Counted from the stretch's first letter, positions 17,556 through 26,208 are shown. The stretch is 48,342 nt of DNA from DATARH01 sp050246595 (GCA_050246595.1 JBFWVT010000036.1:1-48342); one strand, 5' to 3'. Program-made: numbers and translations. Notes: generated by a model from the letters alone, not told the origin.

Positions 17556-18539
17556 ATGGCGCGAACCGTTGATTGGGAAATTCCGAGCGAATTCCAGCCG
17601 AAGCCGGAGGATTTCGACTTCGACCTCGAGGGCGCCCTCGGCGCCGTGCTCGGGCTGCAAGCTACCGTCCCCGAGGACGCCTTCACCGCCTCGACGCTCG
17701 GCACCGAGCGCGCCGGCTCGGGCGTGCTGATCCGCAAGGATGGGCTGGTTCTGACGATCGGCTATCTGATTACCGAGGCCGAATCGATCTGGCTGACTTC
17801 CACGATCGGCGGCGCGGTGCCGGCGACGGTGATCGGCTATGACCAGGAGACCGGGTTCGGGCTGGTGCAGGCTCTGGGGCGGCTCAACGTGCCGCCGCTG
17901 GAGATCGGCGCGAGCCAGCGGGTCGGCGCCGGCGATCGCGGCGTCGTCGCGGCCGAGGGCGGGCGCCGGCACGCGGTCACCGCGACGGTTGTCGCGCGCC
18001 AGGAATTCGCCGGGTATTGGGAGTATCTGCTCGACCGCGCGATCTTTACCGCGCCGGCGCATCCGTTCTGGGGGGGCGCGGCGCTGATCGGCGGCGACGG
18101 CAAACTGCTCGGCATCGGCTCGCTGCACGTGCAGCACTCGAACGGGCGCGAATTGCGCCGCGACGTGAACATGATCGTGCCGATCGACCTGCTGCCGCCG
18201 ATCATCGACGACATGATGACCTATGGCCGTCCGAACCGGCCGCCGCGGCCGTGGCTTGGTCTCTACGCCGCCGAGGTTGAGGATGCGATCGTCATCGCCG
18301 GGCTGTCGGAGCGCGGACCGGCGAGCAAGACCGGGCTGAAGCCGGGCGACCGCATCGTCGCGGTGCGCGACGAGCCGATCTCGACGCTGGCCTCGTTCTG
18401 GCGCCGCGTCTGGGCGAGCGGGCCGGCCGGCAGCGAGGTCGTCTTGCAGATCGCGCGCGACAGCAGCAAGGAGCCGATGCGGGTGCGCATCCCCTCGGCC
18501 GACCGCAGCCGGTTTTTGAAGGCGCCGAAACTGCATTGA
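17556..18539 (+). CDS. HtrA/DegP-fold protein with PDZ domain and no catalytic triad (pseudoprotease)
   Basis: The 327-residue protein has a chymotrypsin-like domain of the S1C type (about residues 45-215) followed by a PDZ domain (232-315, 'RGPASKTGLKPGDRIVAV'). Aligned by eye with DegP, the histidine of TNxHVV is Tyr70 in 'VLTIGYLI'. The aspartate of DxxSDIALI is Gly100 in 'DQETGFGLV'. The serine of GNSGGA is Trp172 in 'PFWGGAAL'. All three catalytic positions are changed while the fold-defining glycines and strands are kept, so it should be proteolytically dead and may act as a chaperone, scaffold or peptide sensor (inference). There is no signal peptide from this start. Upstream ATGs at 17400 and 17490 remain possible, but an AT-rich element (TATATAGT, 17517-17524) suggests that the promoter lies after them. 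Confidence 0.8.
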   Translation: MARTVDWEIPSEFQPKPEDFDFDLEGALGAVLGLQATVPEDAFTASTLGTERAGSGVLIRKDGLVLTIGYLITEAESIWLTSTIGGAVPATVIGYDQETGFGLVQALGRLNVPPLEIGASQRVGAGDRGVVAAEGGRRHAVTATVVARQEFAGYWEYLLDRAIFTAPAHPFWGGAALIGGDGKLLGIGSLHVQHSNGRELRRDVNMIVPIDLLPPIIDDMMTYGRPNRPPRPWLGLYAAEVEDAIVIAGLSERGPASKTGLKPGDRIVAVRDEPISTLASFWRRVWASGPAGSEVVLQIARDSSKEPMRVRIPSADRSRFLKAPKLH

Positions 18540-18663
18540 GGGTGTGGGGCTGTCGGTTTGCGGGATGGGCCGGGCGCGAGCAAAGCCCATACGGCGCCGC
18601 GACGAGATAGGAGGAGCGTCGCTGCGGTCAACCCATCCCGCACTGCTCGGCGGCGCAATCGTA

Positions 18664-19167
18664 TCAACAGCGGTCGCGGTCCGCGAACAAGGCATCGGTC
18701 TCAGCCGCTAGCACACCGCCGAGAATGTCGCCTCGGTAGAAGGGCGCCGCACCGATCACGGTTGTTGCCGGCAGCAGGATCTGATCGATCCCGACCTGCC
18801 GCAATGTCTCGATCGAGGTGCCGTAAACAACCCCGCCGATGCGGGCCCAGACCAGCGCGCTCATGCACATCGGGCACGGTTCGCCGGTGGTGTAGAGAAT
18901 GGCCTCTTCCCATCCCCGGTTGCCGTGCCGCGCGACGTAGTCGTTGATCGCGACAATCTCCCCGTGCAGGATCGGATTGGCGGTTCCGTTATTTACCCCG
19001 GTCGCCATGATCCGACGATCGTCCGCCCGGACGATCACCGCACCAAACGGAAAAAACCTGTTCCGCTGTGCCGCCGCGATCGCTTCCCGCATTGCCTGTT
19101 CATGGATGTGCAGCGGAATGGCCGAAAGGCGGACCGGTTGCAGCGATGTTTGATCAGGTTCCGTCAT
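18664..19167 (-). CDS. Nucleoside/cytosine deaminase family protein
   Basis: This 167-residue protein of the zinc-dependent CMP/dCMP deaminase superfamily has the metal site H68-x-E70 in 'PILHGEIVAIND' and Cys98/Cys101 in 'GEPCPMCMSALVWARI'. Glu70 is the proton shuttle. The layout matches small nucleoside, guanine or cytosine deaminases more than TadA, which has a different C-terminus and would be expected elsewhere. It probably works in purine/pyrimidine salvage. It is convergent with the HtrA-like gene and diverges from the metallopeptidase gene. Confidence 0.85.
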   Translation of the reverse strand: MTEPDQTSLQPVRLSAIPLHIHEQAMREAIAAAQRNRFFPFGAVIVRADDRRIMATGVNNGTANPILHGEIVAINDYVARHGNRGWEEAILYTTGEPCPMCMSALVWARIGGVVYGTSIETLRQVGIDQILLPATTVIGAAPFYRGDILGGVLAAETDALFADRDRC

Positions 19168-19278
19168 GGAGCCGGTTGGTTGCGAGCGATCCGAGAGCGG
19201 TATCAGCTATGCGCTATTGTCGATTGGATCAAGTCAGATCCGCTCGCGTCGCGAATGATCGCACCATTCGACAGGGGC

Positions 19279-19359
19279 GTAGGGCGGAAAACGCGGTGCA
19301 TTCCGCCATATTGCGGTCGGCGAGATTGGCGGATTACGCTGCACTCATCCTCCCTAGGC
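19279..19359. repeat. 81-bp palindromic intergenic repeat, copy A
   Basis: It begins GTAGGGCGGAAAA and ends TCCTCCCTAG, with an imperfect complementary pair of about 30-bp arms (left half with GCATTCCGCCAT, right half with TGGCGGATTACGC). It is clearly related over its full length to copy B at 20486-20566. Repeats of this GTAGGGCGGATTA...TCCGCCCTAC type are scattered between genes in many proteobacteria. Copies A and B lie on each side of the metallopeptidase gene. Confidence 0.8.
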
Positions 19360-19554
19360 TTGTTGCGCTTATTCTGTTTGGGAGGCACCACCGGTTGCGC
19401 ACGATTCCCTCGCGTGCAAATAACAACGGCAAATAAACATAAATCAACATGGCGGAAACTCGACATTTCTGTTAAAAAATGCTGCTGCATTGTCCTGTGG
19501 TCGGTTGCCGCACACCGCCTGCAGCGGAGAAAGTCTGGCGAGGAGGATCGCGCC

Positions 19555-20310
19555 ATGGATCGCGATAAGCTAATAGCCGGCATGCTGACAGGAGTTTCGC
19601 CGGCTCTCTCCGCCGAGCAGGTCGCCATGATCAATGCGGCCCTGAGAGCCTTCTCTGACAAACAGCTGACGCGGATGGATGACGCCGGCGTGCGCATGTG
19701 GCCCTTCGTCAAAGGTCTGCCGCCCGACATCGCGCCGGTGCCGATCGACGATCTTGGCGCGCCCGCCGCATACCTTTATCAATTCCGCGTCGTGCGGATC
19801 AGCCCCGCCTCGCTGGCGAAGGGTTCGGCCGTCAATCATCTGCGGCACGAATTCGCGCATGCCTGGGACAACGTGCGCTCCGGCAAAAACCCGAAAAGCC
19901 TGCGCAAGATCAAACCGGACGCGCAAATCGACGAAATCAACGCGCGGGCCAAGGAGGCCGCGCCTTTCGGCTCTGATTCCTCGGCCAAGCTGCCGCCCTC
20001 GATGCGCCCGATGCCGGATCTGGCCGGTGACTACAAAAAGATCCTCGCGGTTGACAAAGAGAAGTTTTCTTTCGCTCACGAATCGACTGCGCCAAAACAT
20101 GCGACCACCAATGTGCGCGAGTTCTATGCCGAGGGATACAGCGTCTTTCACGGCTTGAGCGTGGACAAGCAGGCGCGCATGCTATGGATCGCCCGGGATT
20201 TCTTCAACTACCTCGATCAGGAATCGAAAGGCCTCGGCCTCCCATCGCCCGACCGCAAATTGCTGGAAAAGACGCTCGACGGGATCGACAAGAACTGGCG
20301 CAATTTCTAG
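19555..20310 (+). CDS. Unrecognised HExxH (gluzincin-like) metallopeptidase-type protein
   Basis: I do not recognise the family of this 251-residue protein. The zinc-binding motif H98-E-F-A-H102 lies in 'NHLRHEFAHAWDN'. Downstream helix 'NVREFYAEGYSVFHGLS' supplies Glu189 or Glu193 as a likely third ligand, as in gluzincins and lethal-factor-like peptidases. There is no signal peptide or membrane segment, so it is either cytoplasmic or exported by another route. The start ATG 19555 has an excellent AGGAGG. Upstream the frame stays open to 18925 without similarity. The gene lies between two copies of an 81-bp palindromic repeat, and the DNA before it is AT-rich. It may belong with the serine protease at 20578, but nothing proves this. 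Confidence 0.7.
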   Translation: MDRDKLIAGMLTGVSPALSAEQVAMINAALRAFSDKQLTRMDDAGVRMWPFVKGLPPDIAPVPIDDLGAPAAYLYQFRVVRISPASLAKGSAVNHLRHEFAHAWDNVRSGKNPKSLRKIKPDAQIDEINARAKEAAPFGSDSSAKLPPSMRPMPDLAGDYKKILAVDKEKFSFAHESTAPKHATTNVREFYAEGYSVFHGLSVDKQARMLWIARDFFNYLDQESKGLGLPSPDRKLLEKTLDGIDKNWRNF

Positions 20311-20485
20311 TTCGTGTTTCAGAGATTGCGGCCGCGCGCCGTCTGCGCTGGAACCTGCCGCAGGTCAACCGCATGTTCGATCTGCGCCATGCCTCGAAAA
20401 TAGAACAGGTCGAGGCCGCTCTTGCCACCCTGGGCCTGTGGCTGATCGTCGATGTGGCGAAGGTGGCATAAACCACCCGAGCGGC

Positions 20486-20566
20486 GTAGGGCAGAAAAGC
20501 GCAGCGCATTCCGCCATGTTGTCGTCGGTGCGGGATGGCGGATTACGCTTCGCTTATCCGCCCTAC
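20486..20566. repeat. 81-bp palindromic intergenic repeat, copy B
   Basis: GTAGGGCAGAAAAGCGCAGC at the left and GCTTATCCGCCCTAC at the right form the arms of a long imperfect hairpin; the middle contains TTGTCGTCGGTGCGGGA. It is the better preserved of the two copies (see 19279). Its right end lies only 11 bp before the stop codon of the trypsin-like gene, so it may also work as a terminator for the convergent genes. Confidence 0.85.
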
Positions 20567-20577
20567 GCTTGCTGCGA

Positions 20578-21345
20578 CTACCGAGTATCTCGCCTTTGCG
20601 CCGAAACGATTTCAGGGATGAGTGTGGCAGGCCATGCGAGGCCAAGTTGAGCATCAAGAGGATCGGCGGTTGTCAGCCGGCCTGAATAGATTCCAAGGAG
20701 AGCTGTTGCACTTCCAGAACCTACTCCCGAATCACCATTCCGATAGAAGTGCATTCCCCAGCTCCTTCTAATGATCGGAGAACCGGACATTCCTGGGCGC
20801 GACGCGGTATCAATTAGAATACAGGGTTGATTATCATCTAATATTTCGGGTTCAGATGCAATACTCCCGCGTTTCCAGATAGGGAGCTGCGCGAGACTCA
20901 GCCCAAACGGATATCCGAGGATGAACACTTCCATGCCGACCTGTATCGAAAGGTCTCGGGTGGGCATTTTGTTTATCGGGTACATCTCGGTCCGCGAATC
21001 ATGCGAAAGAGGCAGTGCAACCACATCGACCTTATTTCCAAATCTTGGATGAGTGAGCCAGAGCGGTTGTCCATCTTGATCCTGAATCCTGAGCATGACC
21101 GAATGTTTGCTGCCAAGTTTATCTCGTTCGTTTAGCCACACTTTAACCATGTTTGGTTCGGCTGCTGTCGGAGATAGGTGCTTATTAGAGATGGGATTGC
21201 GACCCGAAAGATTGTGCCAGTTCGTTATGAGAAAATATGACTGGCCATCTTGCCACACGAAGGCGGTGCCGAGACTCAAAGGTGTTTGATCGAAATACAT
21301 TTGTATCGGTGCAGTTGATACGGAGTATTCATCGATAGCGGCCAT
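20578..21345 (-). CDS. Trypsin-like serine protease
   Basis: This 255-residue stand-alone protease of the trypsin fold has an intact triad: His44 in 'FLITNWHNLSG', Asp107 in 'NKVDVVALPL' and Ser187 in 'SRPGMSGSPII'. There is no signal peptide and no PDZ or other domain, so it is probably cytosolic. The start ATG at 21345 is followed directly by the short 'AAIDEYSVSTAPIQM' strand. The gene is distinctly AT-richer than the surrounding DNA, and its 3' end abuts the palindromic repeat, both signs of acquisition. Single-domain trypsins of this sort are sometimes the effector of multi-gene defence or signalling systems, but no partner with a sensor domain is next to it here. Confidence 0.82.
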   Translation of the reverse strand: MAAIDEYSVSTAPIQMYFDQTPLSLGTAFVWQDGQSYFLITNWHNLSGRNPISNKHLSPTAAEPNMVKVWLNERDKLGSKHSVMLRIQDQDGQPLWLTHPRFGNKVDVVALPLSHDSRTEMYPINKMPTRDLSIQVGMEVFILGYPFGLSLAQLPIWKRGSIASEPEILDDNQPCILIDTASRPGMSGSPIIRRSWGMHFYRNGDSGVGSGSATALLGIYSGRLTTADPLDAQLGLAWPATLIPEIVSAQRRDTR

Positions 21346-21444
21346 AGAAGTTCACCTCTCCTCGAAGATCACATTGTCTGATCTCAATTTCAAGTTGCCT
21401 ACTTAGATTAGGCTAATATTTACAGGAACCGGGTTGCTCATAAT

Positions 21445-24400
21445 TTACGAACACCCGCTCGTTGCCCCACAAGTATCGCATTTCAGGCAGGTGCCATTTC
21501 GCACCAGAGTAAAATTCCCGCATTCGCCGCAACTGTCGCCTTCGTAGCCTTTCATGCGGGCTTCGTGGAGTTGCGCGGCGCGCGAGGCGGGAGCGGCTGC
21601 CGGTTCGACCGCGACGGCGAGAGCGCCGGCGAAAAGCGGCATGTCGTCCGCCGCTCCTGCGCTTGCATCGAGGCGGGCGGTGGCGTCGCCGGCGTGCAGC
21701 GCGCCGCCCTGCACGACCGTCAGATGAGTGCGGATAAAACCGTGGCTGGCGGCGTGCTGCATCAATGCGGCCACGTCCGCGCCCGAATTCGTGACCGGGT
21801 CGCGCAAATTCGGGTCGGGCGAGCCGGCATCGATGCGGGTGGTTTCGGCGGCGCCCTTGCCGACCGTGGTCGGCATCAGATCGGCCGGCTCGACATGCGC
21901 GAGATCGGTTCTCCCGAGATACGAGATCGCCAGCTCGCGGAAGATGTAGTCGATGATCGAGGTCGCCATCTTGATCGTGTCGTTGCCCTGGACGATCCCG
22001 GACGGCTCGAACCGGGTGAAGGTGAACGCCTCAACGTATTCTTCCAACGGCACGCCGTATTGCAGGCCGAGCGAGATCGCGATGGCAAAATTGTTCATCA
22101 GCGAACGGAAAGCCGAGCCTTCCTTGTGCATGTCGATAAAAACCTCGGCGAGGCGGCCGTCGTTGTATTCGCCGGTGCGCAGATAGACCTTGTGGCCGCC
22201 GACCGTGGCCTTTTGCGTGTAGCCGCGCCGCCGGTTCGGCAGACGCTCCCGCTCGGCCTTGACAATGACGCGCTCGACGATCCGTTCGACAATCTTTTCG
22301 GCGACGGCCGGCAAACGTTGTGCCGGGGTCATTTCGTAGAGGCCTGCCCCGTGCCCCGACACGGGGTCGGCGGCCTCGTCCCCGGCATTATCATCAGCAT
22401 CGTCGTCGTCGAACAGGGTCGCAGCGAGCGGCTGCGACAGTTTCGACCCGTCGCGGTACAGCGCCACCGCCTTCAATCCGAGCCGCCAGGACAGACGGTA
22501 GGCCTCCTGGCAGTCCTCGATTGTCGCAGCGTTCGGCATGTTGATCGTTTTCGAGATCGCGCCGGTGATAAAGGGCTGCGCCGCCGCCATCATGCGGATA
22601 TGACCCTCGGTCGAGATCGCGCGCGTGCCGTTTCTGCCGCACGGGTTGGCGCAGTCGAACACCGGCAGATGCTCGGGCTTGAGATGGGGGGCGCCTTCCA
22701 ATGTCATCGCGCCGCAGCAGAAGGTGTTGGCGGCGTCGATATCGGCGCGCGAGAAGCCGAGCGCCGCGAGCAGGTCGAAACCGGGATCGGCGAGACGGTC
22801 GAGAGCGATGCCGAGTTTTTCGGTCAGAAACGCCTCGCCGAAGGTGAATTTGTTGAACGCGAATTTGATGTCGAAAGCCGAGGCGAGACCGGTTTCGAGC
22901 GCGGCGAGCGCGGTTTCGTCAAAACCTTTCGCGGCCAAGGTCTCGTGGTTGATCGCGGGGGCGCCCTTCAGCGTGCCGCGGCCGAGCGCGTGGCGTTCGA
23001 TATCGGCGATCGCGTCCTGTCCGTAGCCGAGCGCGCGCAAGGCCCGCGGCACGAGACGGTTCATGATCTTGAAATACCCGCCGCCGGACAGTTTTTTGAA
23101 TTTGACCAGCGCGAAATCGGGTTCGATACCGGTCGTATCGCAATCCATCACAAGACCGATCGTGCCGGTCGGCGCGATGACCGAGACCTGCGCGTTGCGG
23201 AACCCGCGCTGTTCGCCAAGCGCAAGCGCCGTGTCCCAGGCCGCGCGCGCCGCTTCGGCGAGCTTCCGGTCCGGGATGCGGGCGGTGTCGAGCGGCACCG
23301 GGGCGATCGCCAGCGCGTCATAGCCCTCCGCGTGCCCGTGCGCCGCGCGGCGGTGGTTGCGGATGACCCGAAGCATCGAATCGCGGTTCTTCTCGAAGCC
23401 GGGGAACGGGCCGAGCCGGCCGGCCATCTCGGCCGAGGTCGCGTAGCTTTCGCCGGTCAACAGCGCGGTGATCGCGGCGGCAAAGGCGCGGCCGGGATCG
23501 CTGTCGTAAGGGATGCCCGAGGCCATCAGCAGCCCGCCGAGATTGGCGTAGCCGAGACCCAAGGTGCGGTACTGGTAGCTGAGCCGCGCGATCTCCTTCG
23601 ACGGGAACTGCGCCATCATGACCGAGATTTCGAGCACGACAGTCCACAGGCGGACCGCATGCCGGAAATCCTCGACCGCAAGGCTGCCGTCGTCGTTAAG
23701 AAAGGCGAGCAGGTTCAGCGATGCCAGATTGCACGCCGTGTCGTCGAGAAACATGTACTCGGAGCACGGGTTCGAGGCGTTGATGCGGCCGCTCGCCGGG
23801 CAGGTGTGCCAGTCGTTGATCGTCGTGTCGAATTGCAGACCGGGATCGGCCGAGGCCCAGGCGGCGTGCGCGATGCGGTCCCACAATGCGCGGGCCGGCA
23901 GGGTTTTTGTCACGGCGCCGTCGGTGCGGCGGGTCAATTGCCAATCGCTTCCGGTTTCGACCCGTTCGAGAAAATCGTTGGTGACGCGCACCGTATTGTT
24001 CGCGTTCTGCCCGGAGATGGTGACGTAGGCTTCCGATTCCCAATCGGTGTCGTAGGTGCGGAAATCGATCGCGGCGACACCCTGGCGCGCCAGCTGGATG
24101 ACCCGCCTTATATAGTTTTCTGGGATCATCGCGCGGCGCGCGGCGCGGATCTCACGCTTCAGGGAAGGGTTCTGCGCCGGGTCGAACGGGTCCCCACGGA
24201 TCAAGCCCGTGGGCTGAAGCGCCACGCCGCCTTCGCCGGCCGGGGTCTCGCGGCAGGCGGTGATGATCCGGTTCAGGTGGCGGGCGGCCAGTTTCGAGCC
24301 GGCGACCAGCGCAGCGACCTTCTGCTCCTCGACGACCTTCCAGTCGATATATTGCTCGATATCGGGATGGTCGGCATCGACAATGACCATCTTTGCGGCG

Positions 24401-25227
24401 CGCCTGGTCGTGCCGCCGGATTTGATCGCACCGGCGGCCCGGTCGCCGATCTTGAGAAAACTCATCAGCCCGGACGAGCGACCGCCACCCGATAGTCTCT
24501 CGCCATCGGCGCGCAGACGGGAAAAATTGGAGCCGGTGCCGGAGCCGTATTTGAACAGCCGCGCCTCGCGCACCCACAGATCCATGATGCCGCCGTCATT
24601 GACGAGGTCGTCGGCGACCGACTGGATAAAGCAGGCGTGCGGCTGCGGGTGCTCGTAGGCGCTGTCCGAGGCGCGCACCTTGCCGGTGCGGTGATCGACG
24701 TAATAGTGACCCTGCGCCGGGCCGTCGATGCCGTAGGCCCAATGGAGACCGGTGTTGAACCATTGCGGCGAATTCGGCGCCCCCATCTGCCGCGCCAGCA
24801 TGACGCGCAATTCGTCATAGAAGGCGCGCGCGTCGGATTCGGTGTCGAAATACCCGCCTTTCCAGCCCCACCAGGTCCAGGTGCCGGCGAGCCGGTCGAA
24901 ACATTGCTTGGCGCTGGTTTCGCCGCCGCTACGCTCGGCTTTGGGCAAGGCCGCGAGCGCGGCGGTGTCGGCCGTGCGGCGCCACAGCCAGGACGGCACC
25001 CCGTCCTCCTCGACCGCGGCGAGACGCGCCGGCACGCCGGCCTTGCGCAGGTATTTCTGGGCCAGGATGTCGCAGGCGACCTGGCTCCACTCGGACGGCA
25101 CCTCGACATTCTCGGCCGAGAAGACGACTGAGCCGTCCGGGTTGCGAATTTCGCTCGCGGCGGAGCGGAAACCAACGGTTTCGTAAGGGTCTCGGTCTTC
25201 CGTGGTGAACCGGCGCGTGATCCGCAT
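21445..25227 (-). CDS. nrdJ: Adenosylcobalamin-dependent (class II) ribonucleoside-diphosphate reductase
   Basis: NrdJ, 1260 residues, reduces ribonucleotides to deoxyribonucleotides with a B12 radical, so it needs no oxygen and no second subunit. Visible blocks are 'MGAPNSPQWFNTGLHWAYGI', 'GSGTGSNFSRLR', the active-site 'NPCSEYMFLDDTACNLASLN' and the radical-site loop 'APTGTIGLVMDCDTTGIEPD'. An acidic linker (DDDDADDNAGDE) leads to the C-terminal extension. The protein ends in a zinc-ribbon, 'CGECGNFTLVRNGTCLKCDT', in place of the simple redox Cys pair, as in long alphaproteobacterial NrdJ. No cobalamin riboswitch is apparent upstream, but two DnaA boxes are. Confidence 0.97.
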   Translation of the reverse strand: MRITRRFTTEDRDPYETVGFRSAASEIRNPDGSVVFSAENVEVPSEWSQVACDILAQKYLRKAGVPARLAAVEEDGVPSWLWRRTADTAALAALPKAERSGGETSAKQCFDRLAGTWTWWGWKGGYFDTESDARAFYDELRVMLARQMGAPNSPQWFNTGLHWAYGIDGPAQGHYYVDHRTGKVRASDSAYEHPQPHACFIQSVADDLVNDGGIMDLWVREARLFKYGSGTGSNFSRLRADGERLSGGGRSSGLMSFLKIGDRAAGAIKSGGTTRRAAKMVIVDADHPDIEQYIDWKVVEEQKVAALVAGSKLAARHLNRIITACRETPAGEGGVALQPTGLIRGDPFDPAQNPSLKREIRAARRAMIPENYIRRVIQLARQGVAAIDFRTYDTDWESEAYVTISGQNANNTVRVTNDFLERVETGSDWQLTRRTDGAVTKTLPARALWDRIAHAAWASADPGLQFDTTINDWHTCPASGRINASNPCSEYMFLDDTACNLASLNLLAFLNDDGSLAVEDFRHAVRLWTVVLEISVMMAQFPSKEIARLSYQYRTLGLGYANLGGLLMASGIPYDSDPGRAFAAAITALLTGESYATSAEMAGRLGPFPGFEKNRDSMLRVIRNHRRAAHGHAEGYDALAIAPVPLDTARIPDRKLAEAARAAWDTALALGEQRGFRNAQVSVIAPTGTIGLVMDCDTTGIEPDFALVKFKKLSGGGYFKIMNRLVPRALRALGYGQDAIADIERHALGRGTLKGAPAINHETLAAKGFDETALAALETGLASAFDIKFAFNKFTFGEAFLTEKLGIALDRLADPGFDLLAALGFSRADIDAANTFCCGAMTLEGAPHLKPEHLPVFDCANPCGRNGTRAISTEGHIRMMAAAQPFITGAISKTINMPNAATIEDCQEAYRLSWRLGLKAVALYRDGSKLSQPLAATLFDDDDADDNAGDEAADPVSGHGAGLYEMTPAQRLPAVAEKIVERIVERVIVKAERERLPNRRRGYTQKATVGGHKVYLRTGEYNDGRLAEVFIDMHKEGSAFRSLMNNFAIAISLGLQYGVPLEEYVEAFTFTRFEPSGIVQGNDTIKMATSIIDYIFRELAISYLGRTDLAHVEPADLMPTTVGKGAAETTRIDAGSPDPNLRDPVTNSGADVAALMQHAASHGFIRTHLTVVQGGALHAGDATARLDASAGAADDMPLFAGALAVAVEPAAAPASRAAQLHEARMKGYEGDSCGECGNFTLVRNGTCLKCDTCGATSGCS

Positions 25228-25345
25228 CGTCCCCTCTCCCCGATAGACTGAACTGGCGGCTGGGCCTGACCGCTATGCTTGGTGTGTCAATCCGCTAACG
25301 ACGCAGGATATAGGTCTGCACCGTGGACGCCTACTAAATTTGGTG

Positions 25346-25366
25346 ATATCCACAGGGTTATCCACA
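25346..25366. promoter_or_regulatory. Tandem DnaA boxes between nrdJ and the NDUFA12 gene
   Basis: TTATCCACA at 25358-25366 is a perfect DnaA box, and ATATCCACA at 25346-25354 matches 8 of 9 bases; both have the same orientation and are 12 bp apart. They lie in the AT-rich part of the gap between divergent genes, about 120 bp before the nrdJ start. DnaA control of nrd genes is known in E. coli (nrdAB); here it is an inference. Confidence 0.6.
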
Positions 25367-25441
25367 AGATTTTGTAGAGGAGCGCGGGACTGGCGGAAAA
25401 CGCGCCGCAATGCGATAAGGCGGGTCGCAAGGACGGAGCAG

Positions 25442-25819
25442 ATGGGCGCGACACTGGGAACATGGCTGCTGACCTGGCTGCGCGGCGCGCATGTCGGCAC
25501 CGATGAATACGGCAACCGATACTATCGGTTGAAAAACGACAAGCCGCAACCGCTCGGCGGCGGCCGCTTCAGCCGCGAGCGGCGCTGGGTCATTTACAAG
25601 GGCGAGGCCGAAGGATCAAAGGTGCCGCCGGAATGGCACGCTTGGCTGCACCATATGTATGACGAGGTGCCGACGCCGCGGCAGCGCTACCCGTGGGAGA
25701 AGCCGCACCAGCCGAACATGACCGGGACACCGCTGTCCTACCGTCCGCGCGGCTCGGTGCTGCGCGGCGGCCATCGCGCCCCGGCGACCGGTGATTATCA
25801 GCCGTGGAGGCCGGAGTAG
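25442..25819 (+). CDS. NADH:ubiquinone oxidoreductase accessory subunit, NDUFA12 family
   Basis: The 125-residue protein is the bacterial counterpart of the mitochondrial 17.2-kDa complex I subunit (NDUFA12/B17.2), found almost only in alphaproteobacteria. 'WLRGAHVGTDEYGNRYYRLK', 'RRWVIYKGEAEGSKVPPEWH' and 'WLHHMYDEVP' are the family signature, and 'KPHQPNMTGT' follows. It sits on the peripheral arm of complex I and supports assembly. The start is ATG 25442 with GGACGGAG upstream; the frame is open further 5' to 25340 but without similarity. It diverges from nrdJ. Confidence 0.93.
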   Translation: MGATLGTWLLTWLRGAHVGTDEYGNRYYRLKNDKPQPLGGGRFSRERRWVIYKGEAEGSKVPPEWHAWLHHMYDEVPTPRQRYPWEKPHQPNMTGTPLSYRPRGSVLRGGHRAPATGDYQPWRPE

Positions 25820-25876
25820 CGGGCGGTCGCCTTCTTCCGGCTGGGCGGGCAGTTCGGGGAATGTCTGTGGGCATGA

Positions 25877-25893
25877 GTATGAAAAAATCATAC
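25877..25893. promoter_or_regulatory. Palindromic operator upstream of parDE
   Basis: GTATGA - AAAAA - TCATAC is a perfect 6-bp inverted repeat 33 bp before the parD ATG. Antitoxins of the ParD (ribbon-helix-helix) type usually bind such palindromes to autorepress their operon, and this one overlaps the expected promoter region. Confidence 0.6.
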
Positions 25894-25926
25894 CGAATGA
25901 TATCCTGCGGAGATAAGGAGATCGCC

Positions 25927-26208
25927 ATGGCCAAAATTGAAAAGCGCACGGTGAGCCTGCCGCATGAACATGCCGCCTTTATCGATCAGCAGGTTGCCTC
26001 CGGAGCCTATGCATCGGCGAGCGAGGTGGTTCGCGCCGCTCTGCGGGCCTTGCAGGAGCGCGACGCCGCTTTCGAGCGCTGGCTGCTGGAAGAGGTCGCC
26101 CCGGTCTATGACGCAATGCAGGCGGAGCCTGGCCGCGCCATCGGCATCGACACGGTGTTCGACAATATCCGCGCCCGCCATGCCGAACGGCTGAAGGGGC
26201 GCGGGTGA
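25927..26208 (+). CDS. parD: ParD-family antitoxin
   Basis: ParD, 93 residues. The N-terminal 'KIEKRTVSLPHEHAAFIDQQ' and 'GAYASASEVVRAALRALQER' form the ribbon-helix-helix DNA-binding and dimerisation domain. The C-terminal half is the flexible toxin-wrapping segment. It neutralises ParE and represses the operon, probably at the palindrome 25877-25893. The ATG 25927 is preceded by AAGGAG at optimal spacing. The stop overlaps the ParE start (GTGA), so the proteins are made in a coupled way. Confidence 0.92.
   Translation: MAKIEKRTVSLPHEHAAFIDQQVASGAYASASEVVRAALRALQERDAAFERWLLEEVAPVYDAMQAEPGRAIGIDTVFDNIRARHAERLKGRG

Noticed and set aside
21565..24495. 976-codon plus-strand open frame
   Set aside because: Antisense of nrdJ in high-GC DNA; Arg/Gly/Val-rich, with no domain pattern, while the minus strand is a clear NrdJ.
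25228..25345. Cobalamin riboswitch upstream of nrdJ
   Set aside because: The gap is short and lacks the conserved B12-box and the long folded leader; only DnaA boxes were seen.
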